DNA of 64,000 nt, from contig NZ_JAAXPS010000001.1 of assembly GCF_012396555.1 (NCBI RefSeq), positions 310,001 to 374,000 of the forward strand, in the 5' to 3' direction. The position numbers and the translations under genes are program-made. Source of the stretch: Facklamia miroungae (lineage in GTDB: Bacteria > Bacillota > Bacilli > Lactobacillales > Aerococcaceae). The notes beneath the pieces were generated by a model. It worked only from the letters and a program-made list of their open reading frames with translations. It made no database searches and had not been told where the DNA came from. Of this stretch, positions 19,401 to 27,596 are shown piece by piece; positions within the stretch are counted from its first letter, which is position 1; each line of letters begins with the position of its first letter.

Positions 19401-20096
19401 CTACACTCCTTTTTGAAGGTGGTGAATGGCTTTCTCAGCGGCTTTCATCTCAGCTTCTTTCTTACTTTTCCCACTTGCTTTTGCTATCAATTGGTCATCT
19501 AAATAGAGACCTATCGTAAAGGTTTGGGCATGCGATGGCCCTTCGGTGGATAAAAGACGGTATTCTATCTTAACGGTTCCTTTGACTTGAACTAATTCTT
19601 GAAATTTTGTTTTATAATCCTGTACTGTCAATGTTAAGATAGCTTGATGGTGGTCAAACAAAACCGTGGTCAAAAAGCTTTTTACCATCTCCATGCCGGC
19701 ATCCAAATAGACCGCTCCTAAAAAGGCTTCAAAGGTATCTGCCAAGATCGAATCTCTTTGACTGCCGCCTGAATGTTTTTCTCCCTTACCTAATTGCACA
19801 TATTTAGGAAAATCAACTTGTCTAGCTAAATAAGCCAGACTTGGTTCCCTAACTAATTGGGCCCTCATCTTTGATAAATCGCCTTCTGGCTTGTTAGGAT
19901 ATTCCTCATACAAAAATTGACTAACCAGAATCTCAAGTACGGCATCCCCTAAAAATTCTAAACGTTCGTTTGAATGAATTAAGTCTTCACCTTGTTCATT
20001 TATATACGAACGGTGAAAGAAGGCTTGCTGAATCATCTTCTGGTTAGTAACGGTAATATTTAACTGATTTTGAATATGATTAATTAATGACTGCAT
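19401..20096 (-). CDS. rnc: Ribonuclease III
   Basis: RNase III cuts double-stranded RNA in rRNA and mRNA processing. The 231-residue protein has the signature NERLEFLGDAVLE with acidic metal ligands, a second catalytic region DTFEAFLGAVYLD and a C-terminal double-stranded RNA-binding domain ending KSKKEAEMKAAEKAI. I choose the ATG of MQSLIN because TAGGAG lies 8 bases upstream; the 19-codon upstream extension has no ribosome site and is unlike the family. It leads the smc-ftsY operon. Confidence 0.96.
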   Translation of the reverse strand: MQSLINHIQNQLNITVTNQKMIQQAFFHRSYINEQGEDLIHSNERLEFLGDAVLEILVSQFLYEEYPNKPEGDLSKMRAQLVREPSLAYLARQVDFPKYVQLGKGEKHSGGSQRDSILADTFEAFLGAVYLDAGMEMVKSFLTTVLFDHHQAILTLTVQDYKTKFQELVQVKGTVKIEYRLLSTEGPSHAQTFTIGLYLDDQLIAKASGKSKKEAEMKAAEKAIHHLQKGV

Positions 20097-20124
20097 GGTC
20101 TCGACTCCTATCAAATATACATCG

Positions 20125-20153
20125 ATTTTACCAAAGATCGACTTATTACACAA
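20125..20153 (-). promoter_or_regulatory. rnc promoter
   Basis: -35 TTGTGT (20148-20153), 17-base spacer, -10 TAAAAT (20125-20130) on minus. It lies after the opp terminator, giving the rnc-smc-ftsY operon independent transcription. Confidence 0.6.
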
Positions 20154-20196
20154 AGACTAATCTCACTTGAAAAAGAGTTTGAATAAAGTCAAAATT

Positions 20197-20231
20197 TTAA
20201 AAAAGACCAGGTGCTAAGCACTTGGTCTTAA
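20197..20231 (-). terminator. Rho-independent terminator of oppA
   Basis: AAGACCAAGTGC pairs with GCACCTGGTCTT around TTA (20203-20229), followed on the minus strand by TTTTTTAAAATTTT. Confidence 0.9.
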
Positions 20232-20255
20232 AACTAACTTTATAAAAAGAATGGA

Positions 20256-22040
20256 TTACTCAGCAATTGGACTTTCAGCTGTAACACCCACTTTACTCCA
20301 GTCAAGATCTGCACCGATTTCAACATCCCAATTTGAAACACGTTTGTTAACAGCTGTTAACTCATATCTCCAAAGGGTTGGAATAACCGGAACTTCTTCG
20401 TGCATGAATTCTTGCCAAGCATAGAAGGCTTTTTGACGATACGCATCATCAAAGGATTCATCTGATTCAATATCTGCTAATAATTTACTGTTTTCTTCAG
20501 AAACATAACGACTGTAGTTGAACTGCGCTCTTTCACCAAATGCGCTATTTGGATTTGGGTCGCCACCGGTACCAAACGCTGCTTGGAAAACATGGATTTC
20601 TGGATCATCCTTCTTAATGCGTTCATAGAAGGAATTAAATTCTAGTAGTTGTCCATCTAATAGCTGTACAGGAATGCCGACTGCGTTCCATGCTTGTACA
20701 TAGTACTGAGCCAATGGAGCAGCTGTTTCGCCACCTGACATGGAAGCAAAGTTTAGGGTGAACTTCTCGCCATTAGGATCTTCGACTAGACCATCACCAT
20801 CCACATCTTTAAAGCCTGCTTCTGCCAAAATTTCCTTGGCTTTTTCAGGATTATATTCATAGGCCTTAACGTCGGGATTTAAGTACTCTACAAAGTTTGG
20901 CGTTATCATTGAGTCTGCAGCACGACGTAAACCTTGGTAAAACTCTGAACCAACTGAATTATTATCCATTGCATAAGCCATCGCTTGACGAAGCGCCTTA
21001 TTCGAAGTCACTAAGTCAGGATTAAACTCATTTTTCTCTTCTTCTTCATTCCATTTACCCATTTTGAAACCAATATAGGTATAAACATTCATTTCATAAC
21101 CGATATTCGTGAAGTTTGTTGCATCTTTAAAGGTATCGTACTTATCAGTTGGTAAGGAAGCAATATCAAAATTCCCTGCCTTCATCTCAGCTATGATTGA
21201 GTTAGGGTTAATGACGTTAATCGTCATTCCGTCTAAATTAGGACGACCCTTATAATAATTCTCATTAGCTGTATAAGTGACTGCCTCTCCAGGAGTCATT
21301 GAATCAACCTTGAACGGTCCAAAACCAACTGGTTTTTCTCGAACCGGTGCTGAATCTTCCATGTCTGCTACTTCAATTCCTTCAAAGACATGTTCAGGCT
21401 CAATATAAGAAGAAATTCCGCCACCAGCTTGAACCATCGAATTAGGGAAAGAAAGATAAGTGACTTTTAAAGTGTAATCATCTACACGCTCGAGACCTGA
21501 AATTTCTTCTGCTTCTCCACTGTGATATTCTGCCATTCCCACCACATTCTCAAAGTCGCTACCGTAACGAATGCCGGTATAATCAGGATGACCTACTACA
21601 TAATAAGGAAAAATAACGTCATCAATCGTAATAGGTTCACCATCGTCCCATTTTACACCTTCCGGAATGGTGATTGTAACTTGCTTGTTTTCAATATCCA
21701 TCTCAACTTTGGCAAAACCAGAGTCATCGATTTTAAAGTTATTATCAAACCCATAAAGTCCAGGGTTAAATTTCTCAATCACAACAGCATCCGGTTGACC
21801 GGTGTAGAACATATTATTGAAGACACCTGCAAATGCGGTATCCGAAACATAAGCTATCTTAAGTGTTCCACCCTCCATGACTTCACCCTCATGCTCCACA
21901 GAGGTTGGGATATCAATCGAGGGGGCTCCTTCTCCATCTGTTTCCTCAGCATGCACCATCGGTGCGGTACTCAATACCAAGGAACTGATTGTCATTGTTG
22001 TCATAAACTGTATAAGATTTTTTTCTAATGATTTTCTCAT
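20256..22040 (-). CDS. oppA: Oligopeptide-binding protein of an ABC transporter (OppA type), without a lipobox
   Basis: A 594-residue extracellular solute-binding protein of family 5 (SBP_bac_5), the class that captures oligopeptides for OppBCDF. The N-terminus is a signal peptide (basic MRKSLEKN, hydrophobic core, then a type I-like site APMVHA-EE near residue 31). No cysteine follows the core, so the usual lipoprotein lipobox is absent, and no C-terminal anchor is seen. The mature protein has the family folds GGTLKIAYVSD, VKWDDGEPIT and LRQAMAYAMD. It has its own promoter, a 300-base gap after oppC and a strong terminator. Confidence 0.9.
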   Translation of the reverse strand: MRKSLEKNLIQFMTTMTISSLVLSTAPMVHAEETDGEGAPSIDIPTSVEHEGEVMEGGTLKIAYVSDTAFAGVFNNMFYTGQPDAVVIEKFNPGLYGFDNNFKIDDSGFAKVEMDIENKQVTITIPEGVKWDDGEPITIDDVIFPYYVVGHPDYTGIRYGSDFENVVGMAEYHSGEAEEISGLERVDDYTLKVTYLSFPNSMVQAGGGISSYIEPEHVFEGIEVADMEDSAPVREKPVGFGPFKVDSMTPGEAVTYTANENYYKGRPNLDGMTINVINPNSIIAEMKAGNFDIASLPTDKYDTFKDATNFTNIGYEMNVYTYIGFKMGKWNEEEEKNEFNPDLVTSNKALRQAMAYAMDNNSVGSEFYQGLRRAADSMITPNFVEYLNPDVKAYEYNPEKAKEILAEAGFKDVDGDGLVEDPNGEKFTLNFASMSGGETAAPLAQYYVQAWNAVGIPVQLLDGQLLEFNSFYERIKKDDPEIHVFQAAFGTGGDPNPNSAFGERAQFNYSRYVSEENSKLLADIESDESFDDAYRQKAFYAWQEFMHEEVPVIPTLWRYELTAVNKRVSNWDVEIGADLDWSKVGVTAESPIAE

Positions 22041-22344
22041 ACTAAGCCTCCTTTAAATGTGATAATCCTATCATATATAAATTATAACTATAAAGCAAGT
22101 CTTTTTCTCATTTTTTTTTAATTTGTTTTCCTATTTCTAATTTCATACTACTAGGTCTGTTCTAACACTATGAAAACACTTTTCAAAAGTGGAAAAAAGC
22201 TCGCTTGTTTAAAAAAAGGATTCCAAATTAAATTTGAATGAGATATTAATTATTTTTCTTTTTTAGAAAAACTCCACCCATAGCTCAATCTGTCTTAGCT
22301 TTAAGCTAAGAGTTCTTGTGCTATAAGTCGAGTTGATTGAATGA
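22041..22344. other. oppC-oppA intergenic region with two stem-loops
   Basis: No ORF is seen. A perfect CACTTTT-G-AAAAGTG stem (22177-22191) followed by TTTTC on the minus strand looks like a weak terminator or attenuator. A second perfect palindrome, CTTAGCTT-T-AAGCTAAG (22294-22310), lies just after the oppC stop and has no T-run. The oppA promoter occupies the far end. The layout suggests partial uncoupling of oppA from oppDFBC. Confidence 0.55.
22070..22098 (-). promoter_or_regulatory. oppA promoter
   Basis: -35 TTGCTT (22093-22098), 17-base spacer, -10 TATGAT (22070-22075) on the minus strand. A TATAAT inside the spacer gives an alternative -10. Confidence 0.55.
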
Positions 22345-23268
22345 TTAACCTCTTCTTTGCTTAGAGTCTGCTACCCTTTGAAAAGCTTGTCCGATATAGT
22401 TAATCGATAACATCATGACCAAAACTAACAAAGCCGCCGGCAGCCAAACCCACCATTTATTTTCAATGATATCTGGTGTTCTGGCATAACCAATTAAGGT
22501 TCCTAAAGAGGGCGTTCCAATTGGTAATCCAAATCCTAAGAAAGAAAGTCCAGTTTCGAGTCCAATATTACCCGCAAAAGACAACGTTAAATTGGTGATC
22601 ATTAGTGAAGAGAGATTAGGTAACAGAGAACCTAGCATAATTTTCCAATCTCTGGTCCCCATGGTTTTTGATGCCTTAATATAATCCTTAGATGCTTCCG
22701 ATAAAGAAGCGGTCCTAATCAAACGGGTTTGTCCCATCCAACCAAATAAAGATATAATCCATATCAAAGTCCAAGGATCGAAGCGTTTAACGATTGTTAC
22801 GACAGCAATAATAATCATGATTCTCGGTAAAACAATTAAAAAGTCTACCACACGCATAATCAAGTCATCCACTCTACCGCCATAATAACCAGCGATCAAA
22901 CCAATTAAGGTTCCAAAACCTGCTGTTAATATAGTGACAGCCCAAGCAATAATTAGAGAATTTTTAGTCCCTAATAAGAGCTGTTCCAAGATACCTTTGC
23001 CCCCTTCATCCGTTCCCAGAATATAGCCTTTTTCCCCTGGAGGAGTAAAGCGGTCAAAGATATTAACGATCCCTGCATCTTGCGAATCAATAAAGAAAGC
23101 AGAAGCAATCGCCGCACCTACTATTGCCATTAAAATAATCAGCGATAAAACAGCGATTTTATCACGCGCAAATTCACGGCGGATAACTTCCCATCCCATG
23201 GGCGGAGTGGAAGTATGGTCGTGAAGTAATTCTTCATTCATTGTTACCTGTGTATTATTTTCAGCCAT
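22345..23268 (-). CDS. oppC: Oligopeptide ABC transporter permease OppC
   Basis: A 307-residue inner-membrane permease of the OppC group: a cytoplasmic N-terminus, a first membrane helix (about 38-58), a periplasmic-side segment, and the binding-protein-dependent transport domain with about five helices. The EAA-like loop contacting the ATPases is seen around EASKDYIKASKTMGTRDWKI. An ATAGGAGG site precedes the ATG, 11 bases after oppB. It forms the channel with OppB. Confidence 0.93.
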   Translation of the reverse strand: MAENNTQVTMNEELLHDHTSTPPMGWEVIRREFARDKIAVLSLIILMAIVGAAIASAFFIDSQDAGIVNIFDRFTPPGEKGYILGTDEGGKGILEQLLLGTKNSLIIAWAVTILTAGFGTLIGLIAGYYGGRVDDLIMRVVDFLIVLPRIMIIIAVVTIVKRFDPWTLIWIISLFGWMGQTRLIRTASLSEASKDYIKASKTMGTRDWKIMLGSLLPNLSSLMITNLTLSFAGNIGLETGLSFLGFGLPIGTPSLGTLIGYARTPDIIENKWWVWLPAALLVLVMMLSINYIGQAFQRVADSKQRRG

Positions 23269-23279
23269 TTTTCCACCTC

Positions 23280-24242
23280 CTATTTAATTCGAATTCTAGG
23301 GTCAACGAAAACCATAATGATATCTGATAATAAGGATCCTAATAAAGTTGTGAATCCATAGATTAAAGTAATGGCTATCATTACAGAAAAATCACGCAAA
23401 GCAATTGATTCGACAAACAATTTTCCCATTCCTGGATAATTAAAAACGGTTTCGGTAAAGACTGAGCCACCTAATAATCCAGTAATGGTAAAGCCTAAAA
23501 AGGCAGCAATCGGTAAAATCGAATTACGGAAAATATGCTTACGGTACACCACTGATTCAGGTACTCCTTTGGCTTTAGCCGTCCGGACATAATCTTCTGT
23601 CTTAGCATCAATTACTCCGGTTCTTAAATATTGAATCGTACTCGTGGTGGATAAAAGTGCCATGGTGATCGCTGGTAAGATAATATGATGCAATCGTGAC
23701 AGAGCAAAATCAAGCGTACCTGGTTCAATACCTGGTGAAACGGTTCCAGTGGTTGGGAACCAATCTAGAATATAACCAAATAACCAGATCATAAATAGAC
23801 CCAATACGAAAGATGGAATAGCATAGGTCACAAAAGTATATAAGTTAACTGCCTTATCGAAACCAGAGTTTTGGTAACGACCAGAAAACAAACCAAGAGG
23901 TAAAGCTATTCCGTACGAAATGATAACTGTTAATAAAGATAATTGTAAGGTTGGCCATACTCTTTGACCAATAATCTTTAGAGTCGGTTGACGGTGGTGC
24001 CAGGACCGTCCCCAATCTCCGTGAAAAATACCAGTCATCCAATCGATATAACGTTCAGGCCAGGGTTTATCTAGTCCTAATTGCTCGCGCATGGCTGCTA
24101 TTTGAGAAGGATCCACATTTGGATCTTGTAAACCAGTCAAAGCATCCCCTGGCATCAAAGCAGCCAAAACAAAGACAATGATACTTAAAAGAAAAATTTG
24201 AGGAATCATTAAAATGATCCGTCTTAAGATCGTCTTCCACAT
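23280..24242 (-). CDS. oppB: Oligopeptide ABC transporter permease OppB
   Basis: A 320-residue permease with six predicted membrane helices. The N-terminal helix (IILMIPQIFLLSIIVFVLAA) and PGD segment are typical of OppB, and the EAA loop is VIDAKTEDYVRTAKAKGVPE (about 210-230). It abuts oppF directly, with an AGGAAGTG site inside the oppF end. It heterodimerises with OppC; the substrate is inferred as peptides from family and operon. Confidence 0.94.
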   Translation of the reverse strand: MWKTILRRIILMIPQIFLLSIIVFVLAALMPGDALTGLQDPNVDPSQIAAMREQLGLDKPWPERYIDWMTGIFHGDWGRSWHHRQPTLKIIGQRVWPTLQLSLLTVIISYGIALPLGLFSGRYQNSGFDKAVNLYTFVTYAIPSFVLGLFMIWLFGYILDWFPTTGTVSPGIEPGTLDFALSRLHHIILPAITMALLSTTSTIQYLRTGVIDAKTEDYVRTAKAKGVPESVVYRKHIFRNSILPIAAFLGFTITGLLGGSVFTETVFNYPGMGKLFVESIALRDFSVMIAITLIYGFTTLLGSLLSDIIMVFVDPRIRIK

Positions 24243-25205
24243 TTATTTCACTTCCTCTCTATGAGCAAAGCCGACTTCTTTCAAAGCCACTTGGTGATGA
24301 TCATTAATTTTCTTCAGATCATAGACACGACCACTTTCCTCAAAATACTGACTGGCATTTTCATGATACTCTTTTTCCACTCGAAGACGTTCTTGACGGT
24401 GTTCTTTTCGATTATTTGGATCCACATGCGGAATCGCTGATAAGAGTCGCTTAGTATAGATATGTTGCGGATTGTGATAAATTTCATAATTAGAGCCATA
24501 TTCGGTAAATCTTCCACGATACATAATTGCTAACTCATCAGACATATGCTTAACGACACCTAAGTCATGTGAAATAAAGAGGTAGGAAACATTAAATTCT
24601 TCTTGAATACGCTTCATGAAATTCAAGACTTGGGCTTGAACAGATAAATCTAAGGCAGATACCGGTTCATCGGCAATCACTAGTTTAGGATTAAGGGCGA
24701 CTGCTCGTGCAACTCCAATTCTTTGTCTTTGTCCGCCAGAAAATTCATGCGGATACTTGACTAAAGCTTCTGAAGTTAAACCAACAATTTCTAAGAGTTC
24801 ACTTGCTTTTCTCTTTTCTTCTTCAATCGTTAGATTGGTAAAATTACGTAAGGGCTCCGCCATGATATCCAAAATTCTTTTCTTCGGATTAAAAGAAGAA
24901 TATGAATCTTGAAAGATCATCTGAACATTGCGTCGATAATTTGACCTGCGACTTGACGCGGAATTCGACACATCTTCTCCTTCATAAATAATCTTACCGT
25001 CCGTCAATTTTTCTAAACCAATAATCGCTTTGCCGATCGTTGATTTACCTGAACCTGATTCGCCAACAAGACCGTAAGTCTTCCCCGCTTCAAAGTGCAT
25101 ATCGACTCCATCTACCGCATAAACATAATCAGTAATTCGGTTAAAAAAACCTGACCGGATGGGATAGTGGACTTTTAAGTTTTCAATTGTTAGAAATTCT
25201 GACAT
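24243..25205 (-). CDS. oppF: Oligopeptide ABC transporter ATPase OppF
   Basis: One of two ATPases that power peptide uptake. Walker A GESGSGKST lies near residue 48, the signature SGGQRQRIGVARA near 155 and Walker B LVIADEPVSALD near 175. The C-terminal oligopeptide/dipeptide extension is present (YTKRLLSAIPHVDP) and lengthened by a charged tail ending at residue 320. It overlaps oppD by 16 bases and abuts oppB. Confidence 0.94.
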   Translation of the reverse strand: MSEFLTIENLKVHYPIRSGFFNRITDYVYAVDGVDMHFEAGKTYGLVGESGSGKSTIGKAIIGLEKLTDGKIIYEGEDVSNSASSRRSNYRRNVQMIFQDSYSSFNPKKRILDIMAEPLRNFTNLTIEEEKRKASELLEIVGLTSEALVKYPHEFSGGQRQRIGVARAVALNPKLVIADEPVSALDLSVQAQVLNFMKRIQEEFNVSYLFISHDLGVVKHMSDELAIMYRGRFTEYGSNYEIYHNPQHIYTKRLLSAIPHVDPNNRKEHRQERLRVEKEYHENASQYFEESGRVYDLKKINDHHQVALKEVGFAHREEVK

Positions 25206-26215
25206 GTGTCCACCTCCTCCTTAAAATAAAAATGTTCATGACAAGTACAACGTACCCAATGGTCTGGCTTGACTTCATGAAGAGTAGGATGCTCTTCGTG
25301 GTCTTTTTGCTCAATCCAAGGGATACGTGCAGCAAAACGACAACCTTGACGCTCTAGACGATTTAATGGTGGAACTACTCCATGAATTACATGCAGATCG
25401 CCCTTTTCATCAACTAAATCATTCGATTGTGGAATGGATTTTAAGAGCGAGCGAGTATAAGGATGTCTCGGATCATTGAAGAGATCTTCGACGCTGGCAA
25501 TTTCGACAAATTGTCCCGCATACATCACCGCTACTCGGTCAGCTGTCTCAGCTACTACACCTAAATCATGGGTAATTAAAATAATGCCTGATTCCGTTTC
25601 TTCTTGAATTTCATTTAAAAGATCAAGAATTTGTGCTTGGATCGTTACATCTAAAGCGGTCGTTGGCTCATCTGCTATGATAATGGGTGGTTTACATGAT
25701 AAAGCAATGGCAATAATAACCCTTTGGCGCATACCACCAGATAACTCATGAGGGTATTGCTTGGCCATTCTTTGAGGATTTGCAATACCTACTTGGTCCA
25801 ATAAATCTAGCACCCGTTGGGTACGCTGTTGGCTATCCAGTTTTGTATGGTAATAAAGGGCTTCTTCGATTTGTTGACCCACTGTCATTAAAGGATTTAA
25901 TGAAGCAAGCGGATCTTGAAAGATCATTCCAATGTCATTCCCACGGATTTTGTCATATTCACTCTCGTTATAATTGACCAAATTATCGCCTTTGTAATTA
26001 ATTTCACCTGTTATTTTGGTGTTCATAGGATTATGTAAGCCAATAATTGAGGTGGCTAAGGTTGATTTCCCACAACCAGACTCACCAACAATGGCTAATT
26101 TTTCATTGCGTGACAGAGTAAAAGAAACCCCATCGACAGCATCATAATACTGATCTTTAATTCTAAAACCAGTATGCAAATCCTTTACTTCTAATAATAT
26201 CTCTTTTGATTCCAT
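25190..26215 (-). CDS. oppD: Oligopeptide ABC transporter ATPase OppD
   Basis: The partner ATPase of OppF. Walker [10 protein letters not shown] lies near residue 45, the signature [15 protein letters not shown] near 158 and Walker [12 protein letters not shown] near 180. The C-terminal extension includes [13 protein letters not shown] and a Cys-containing [12 protein letters not shown] segment that in relatives binds an Fe-S cluster or shapes the dimer; a further Cys pair is near RCTCHEH. At 341 residues it is normal. It starts 37 bases after acpP, so the transporter is probably read from the plsX-acpP message. Confidence 0.94.
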   Translation of the reverse strand: MESKEILLEVKDLHTGFRIKDQYYDAVDGVSFTLSRNEKLAIVGESGCGKSTLATSIIGLHNPMNTKITGEINYKGDNLVNYNESEYDKIRGNDIGMIFQDPLASLNPLMTVGQQIEEALYYHTKLDSQQRTQRVLDLLDQVGIANPQRMAKQYPHELSGGMRQRVIIAIALSCKPPIIIADEPTTALDVTIQAQILDLLNEIQEETESGIILITHDLGVVAETADRVAVMYAGQFVEIASVEDLFNDPRHPYTRSLLKSIPQSNDLVDEKGDLHVIHGVVPPLNRLERQGCRFAARIPWIEQKDHEEHPTLHEVKPDHWVRCTCHEHFYFKEEVDTCQNF

Positions 26216-26252
26216 GTGAGGCCTCCTTTATCAAATGGCTAAGTTTTTAATC

Positions 26253-26495
26253 TTACTTTTGTGCCCGTAACTGATCGATATAGGATACAGCATCCTGAAT
26301 GTCTGAGAGATTTTCGATTTTTTCATCTTCAAATTCGACCTCAAATGCTTCTTCAATTCCCATCACAAACTCCACCATGTCGAGTGAATCTGCTCCTAAG
26401 TCTTCAAAAGTGAGATCTTCAGTAATTTGTTCTTCTTTGAGATCAAAGTGCTCCATCAATAACGCTTTTACCTTTTCAAATGTTTCAGTATTCAA
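26253..26495 (-). CDS. acpP: Acyl carrier protein
   Basis: ACP carries growing acyl chains on 4'-phosphopantetheine. The 80-residue acidic protein has the attachment motif GADSLDMVEFV (Ser near residue 36). The start is a TTG with GGGAG about 10 bases upstream; no ATG alternative exists in the right place. It follows plsX, the acyl-ACP:phosphate acyltransferase that uses it. In many relatives rnc-smc follow directly; here the opp genes do. Confidence 0.96.
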   Translation of the reverse strand: MNTETFEKVKALLMEHFDLKEEQITEDLTFEDLGADSLDMVEFVMGIEEAFEVEFEDEKIENLSDIQDAVSYIDQLRAQK

Positions 26496-26529
26496 TATTT
26501 TTCCACTCCCTTAATTATTAAGTTATACC

Positions 26530-26548
26530 ATAATGTCGGTTACATTAT
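26530..26548. promoter_or_regulatory. Inverted repeat upstream of acpP
   Basis: ATAATGT-N5-ACATTAT, a 7-bp-arm palindrome 35 bases before the acpP start. It could be an operator or part of an acpP promoter. It does not match the FabT or FapR sites I know. Confidence 0.35.
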
Positions 26549-26556
26549 AATAACCT

Positions 26557-27585
26557 TTATTTTCTCATCTGTCTATCATTTTCAGCACTATTTTCAAAAA
26601 ATTCAGCTATTTCTTCGGAAAAACGAGATAAAACGATTTCACGAGCTTGACGGATTGCATTGTAAATTGCCTCATCATTTGCCGATCCATGTGCTTTAAT
26701 TACTGGCTTTTTAACTCCTAAGAGAACAGCCCCACCTTTTTTACTATCGTCAAAGTTTTCCGCCATTTTTTTAAGAGCTGGTTTTATCAACAAACCACCC
26801 ATTTTGTTTGTAATGCCACCCTCACTCAAAGTCCTTTTTAATAATTTAAAGACGGATTTCAAACTTCCTTCCAGAGTTTTTAGAATTGCATTTCCGGTGA
26901 ATCCATCAGTGACTGCGATGTCTACATGACCACTTAATAGTTCTTTAGCTTCGATATTTCCCACAAAATTAAGATCGGGTGCTTTTGACAAGAGTTCGTA
27001 GGCTTGCTTACGTAGCTCATCTCCCTTGCCTGCTTCGGTTCCATTATTAACCAGACTAACGCGTGGCTCATTAATTTTTAAAACATTCTTGGCATAGTGA
27101 CTGGCTAAATAGGCATATTGTAAGAGGTGTTCAGCTTTTGATTCCGCATTGGCCCCCGCATCCATCAAAATTAAATGAGGAGATTTTTCATTAATAGTTG
27201 GAATAACAGGCATTAGACCTGGTCGGTCGATCCCTTTGATCCGACCAACCACTAATAAGCCAGTCGTGAGTAAAGCTCCTGTGTTACCTGCCGAAAGAAT
27301 GACATCTGCGCGTCCTTCTTTAACTGCTTTAGCCGCAACCACCATGGATGCATCCTTTTTACGGCGAACTGCTTTTACCGGTTCATCCTCACCAGTAATC
27401 ACTTCCGTTGTGGCAATCTTTTCTAAACGGTCTTCAAAGACATTCGGCATACTGTTAAGTGTTTCTTGATCACCATAAAGTTGAATCTCGATATCTTTAT
27501 AGGCATCAAGTGCTCGAATGACACCTTCAATAACGGCCTGAGGTGCATTATCTCCACCCATTGCATCTACAGCTATTTTTATCAT
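26557..27585 (-). CDS. plsX: Phosphate acyltransferase PlsX
   Basis: PlsX converts acyl-ACP to acyl-phosphate, which PlsY uses to acylate glycerol-3-phosphate. The family opening IAVDAMGGDNAP is at residues 3-14, followed by VLSAGNTGA near 95 and MDAGANAE near 148. I choose the ATG of MIKIAV: TTAGGAG lies 8 bases before it, while an in-frame GTG at 27594 touches the ribosome site. 342 residues is normal. It starts 11 bases after recG. Confidence 0.95.
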   Translation of the reverse strand: MIKIAVDAMGGDNAPQAVIEGVIRALDAYKDIEIQLYGDQETLNSMPNVFEDRLEKIATTEVITGEDEPVKAVRRKKDASMVVAAKAVKEGRADVILSAGNTGALLTTGLLVVGRIKGIDRPGLMPVIPTINEKSPHLILMDAGANAESKAEHLLQYAYLASHYAKNVLKINEPRVSLVNNGTEAGKGDELRKQAYELLSKAPDLNFVGNIEAKELLSGHVDIAVTDGFTGNAILKTLEGSLKSVFKLLKRTLSEGGITNKMGGLLIKPALKKMAENFDDSKKGGAVLLGVKKPVIKAHGSANDEAIYNAIRQAREIVLSRFSEEIAEFFENSAENDRQMRK

Positions 27586-27596
27586 TTTATTCACTC

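Noticed and set aside
21522-22028. A 168-residue plus-strand ORF inside oppA
   Set aside because: Antisense shadow of the oppA 5' half; the His- and Cys-rich composition is what antisense reading of this gene gives.
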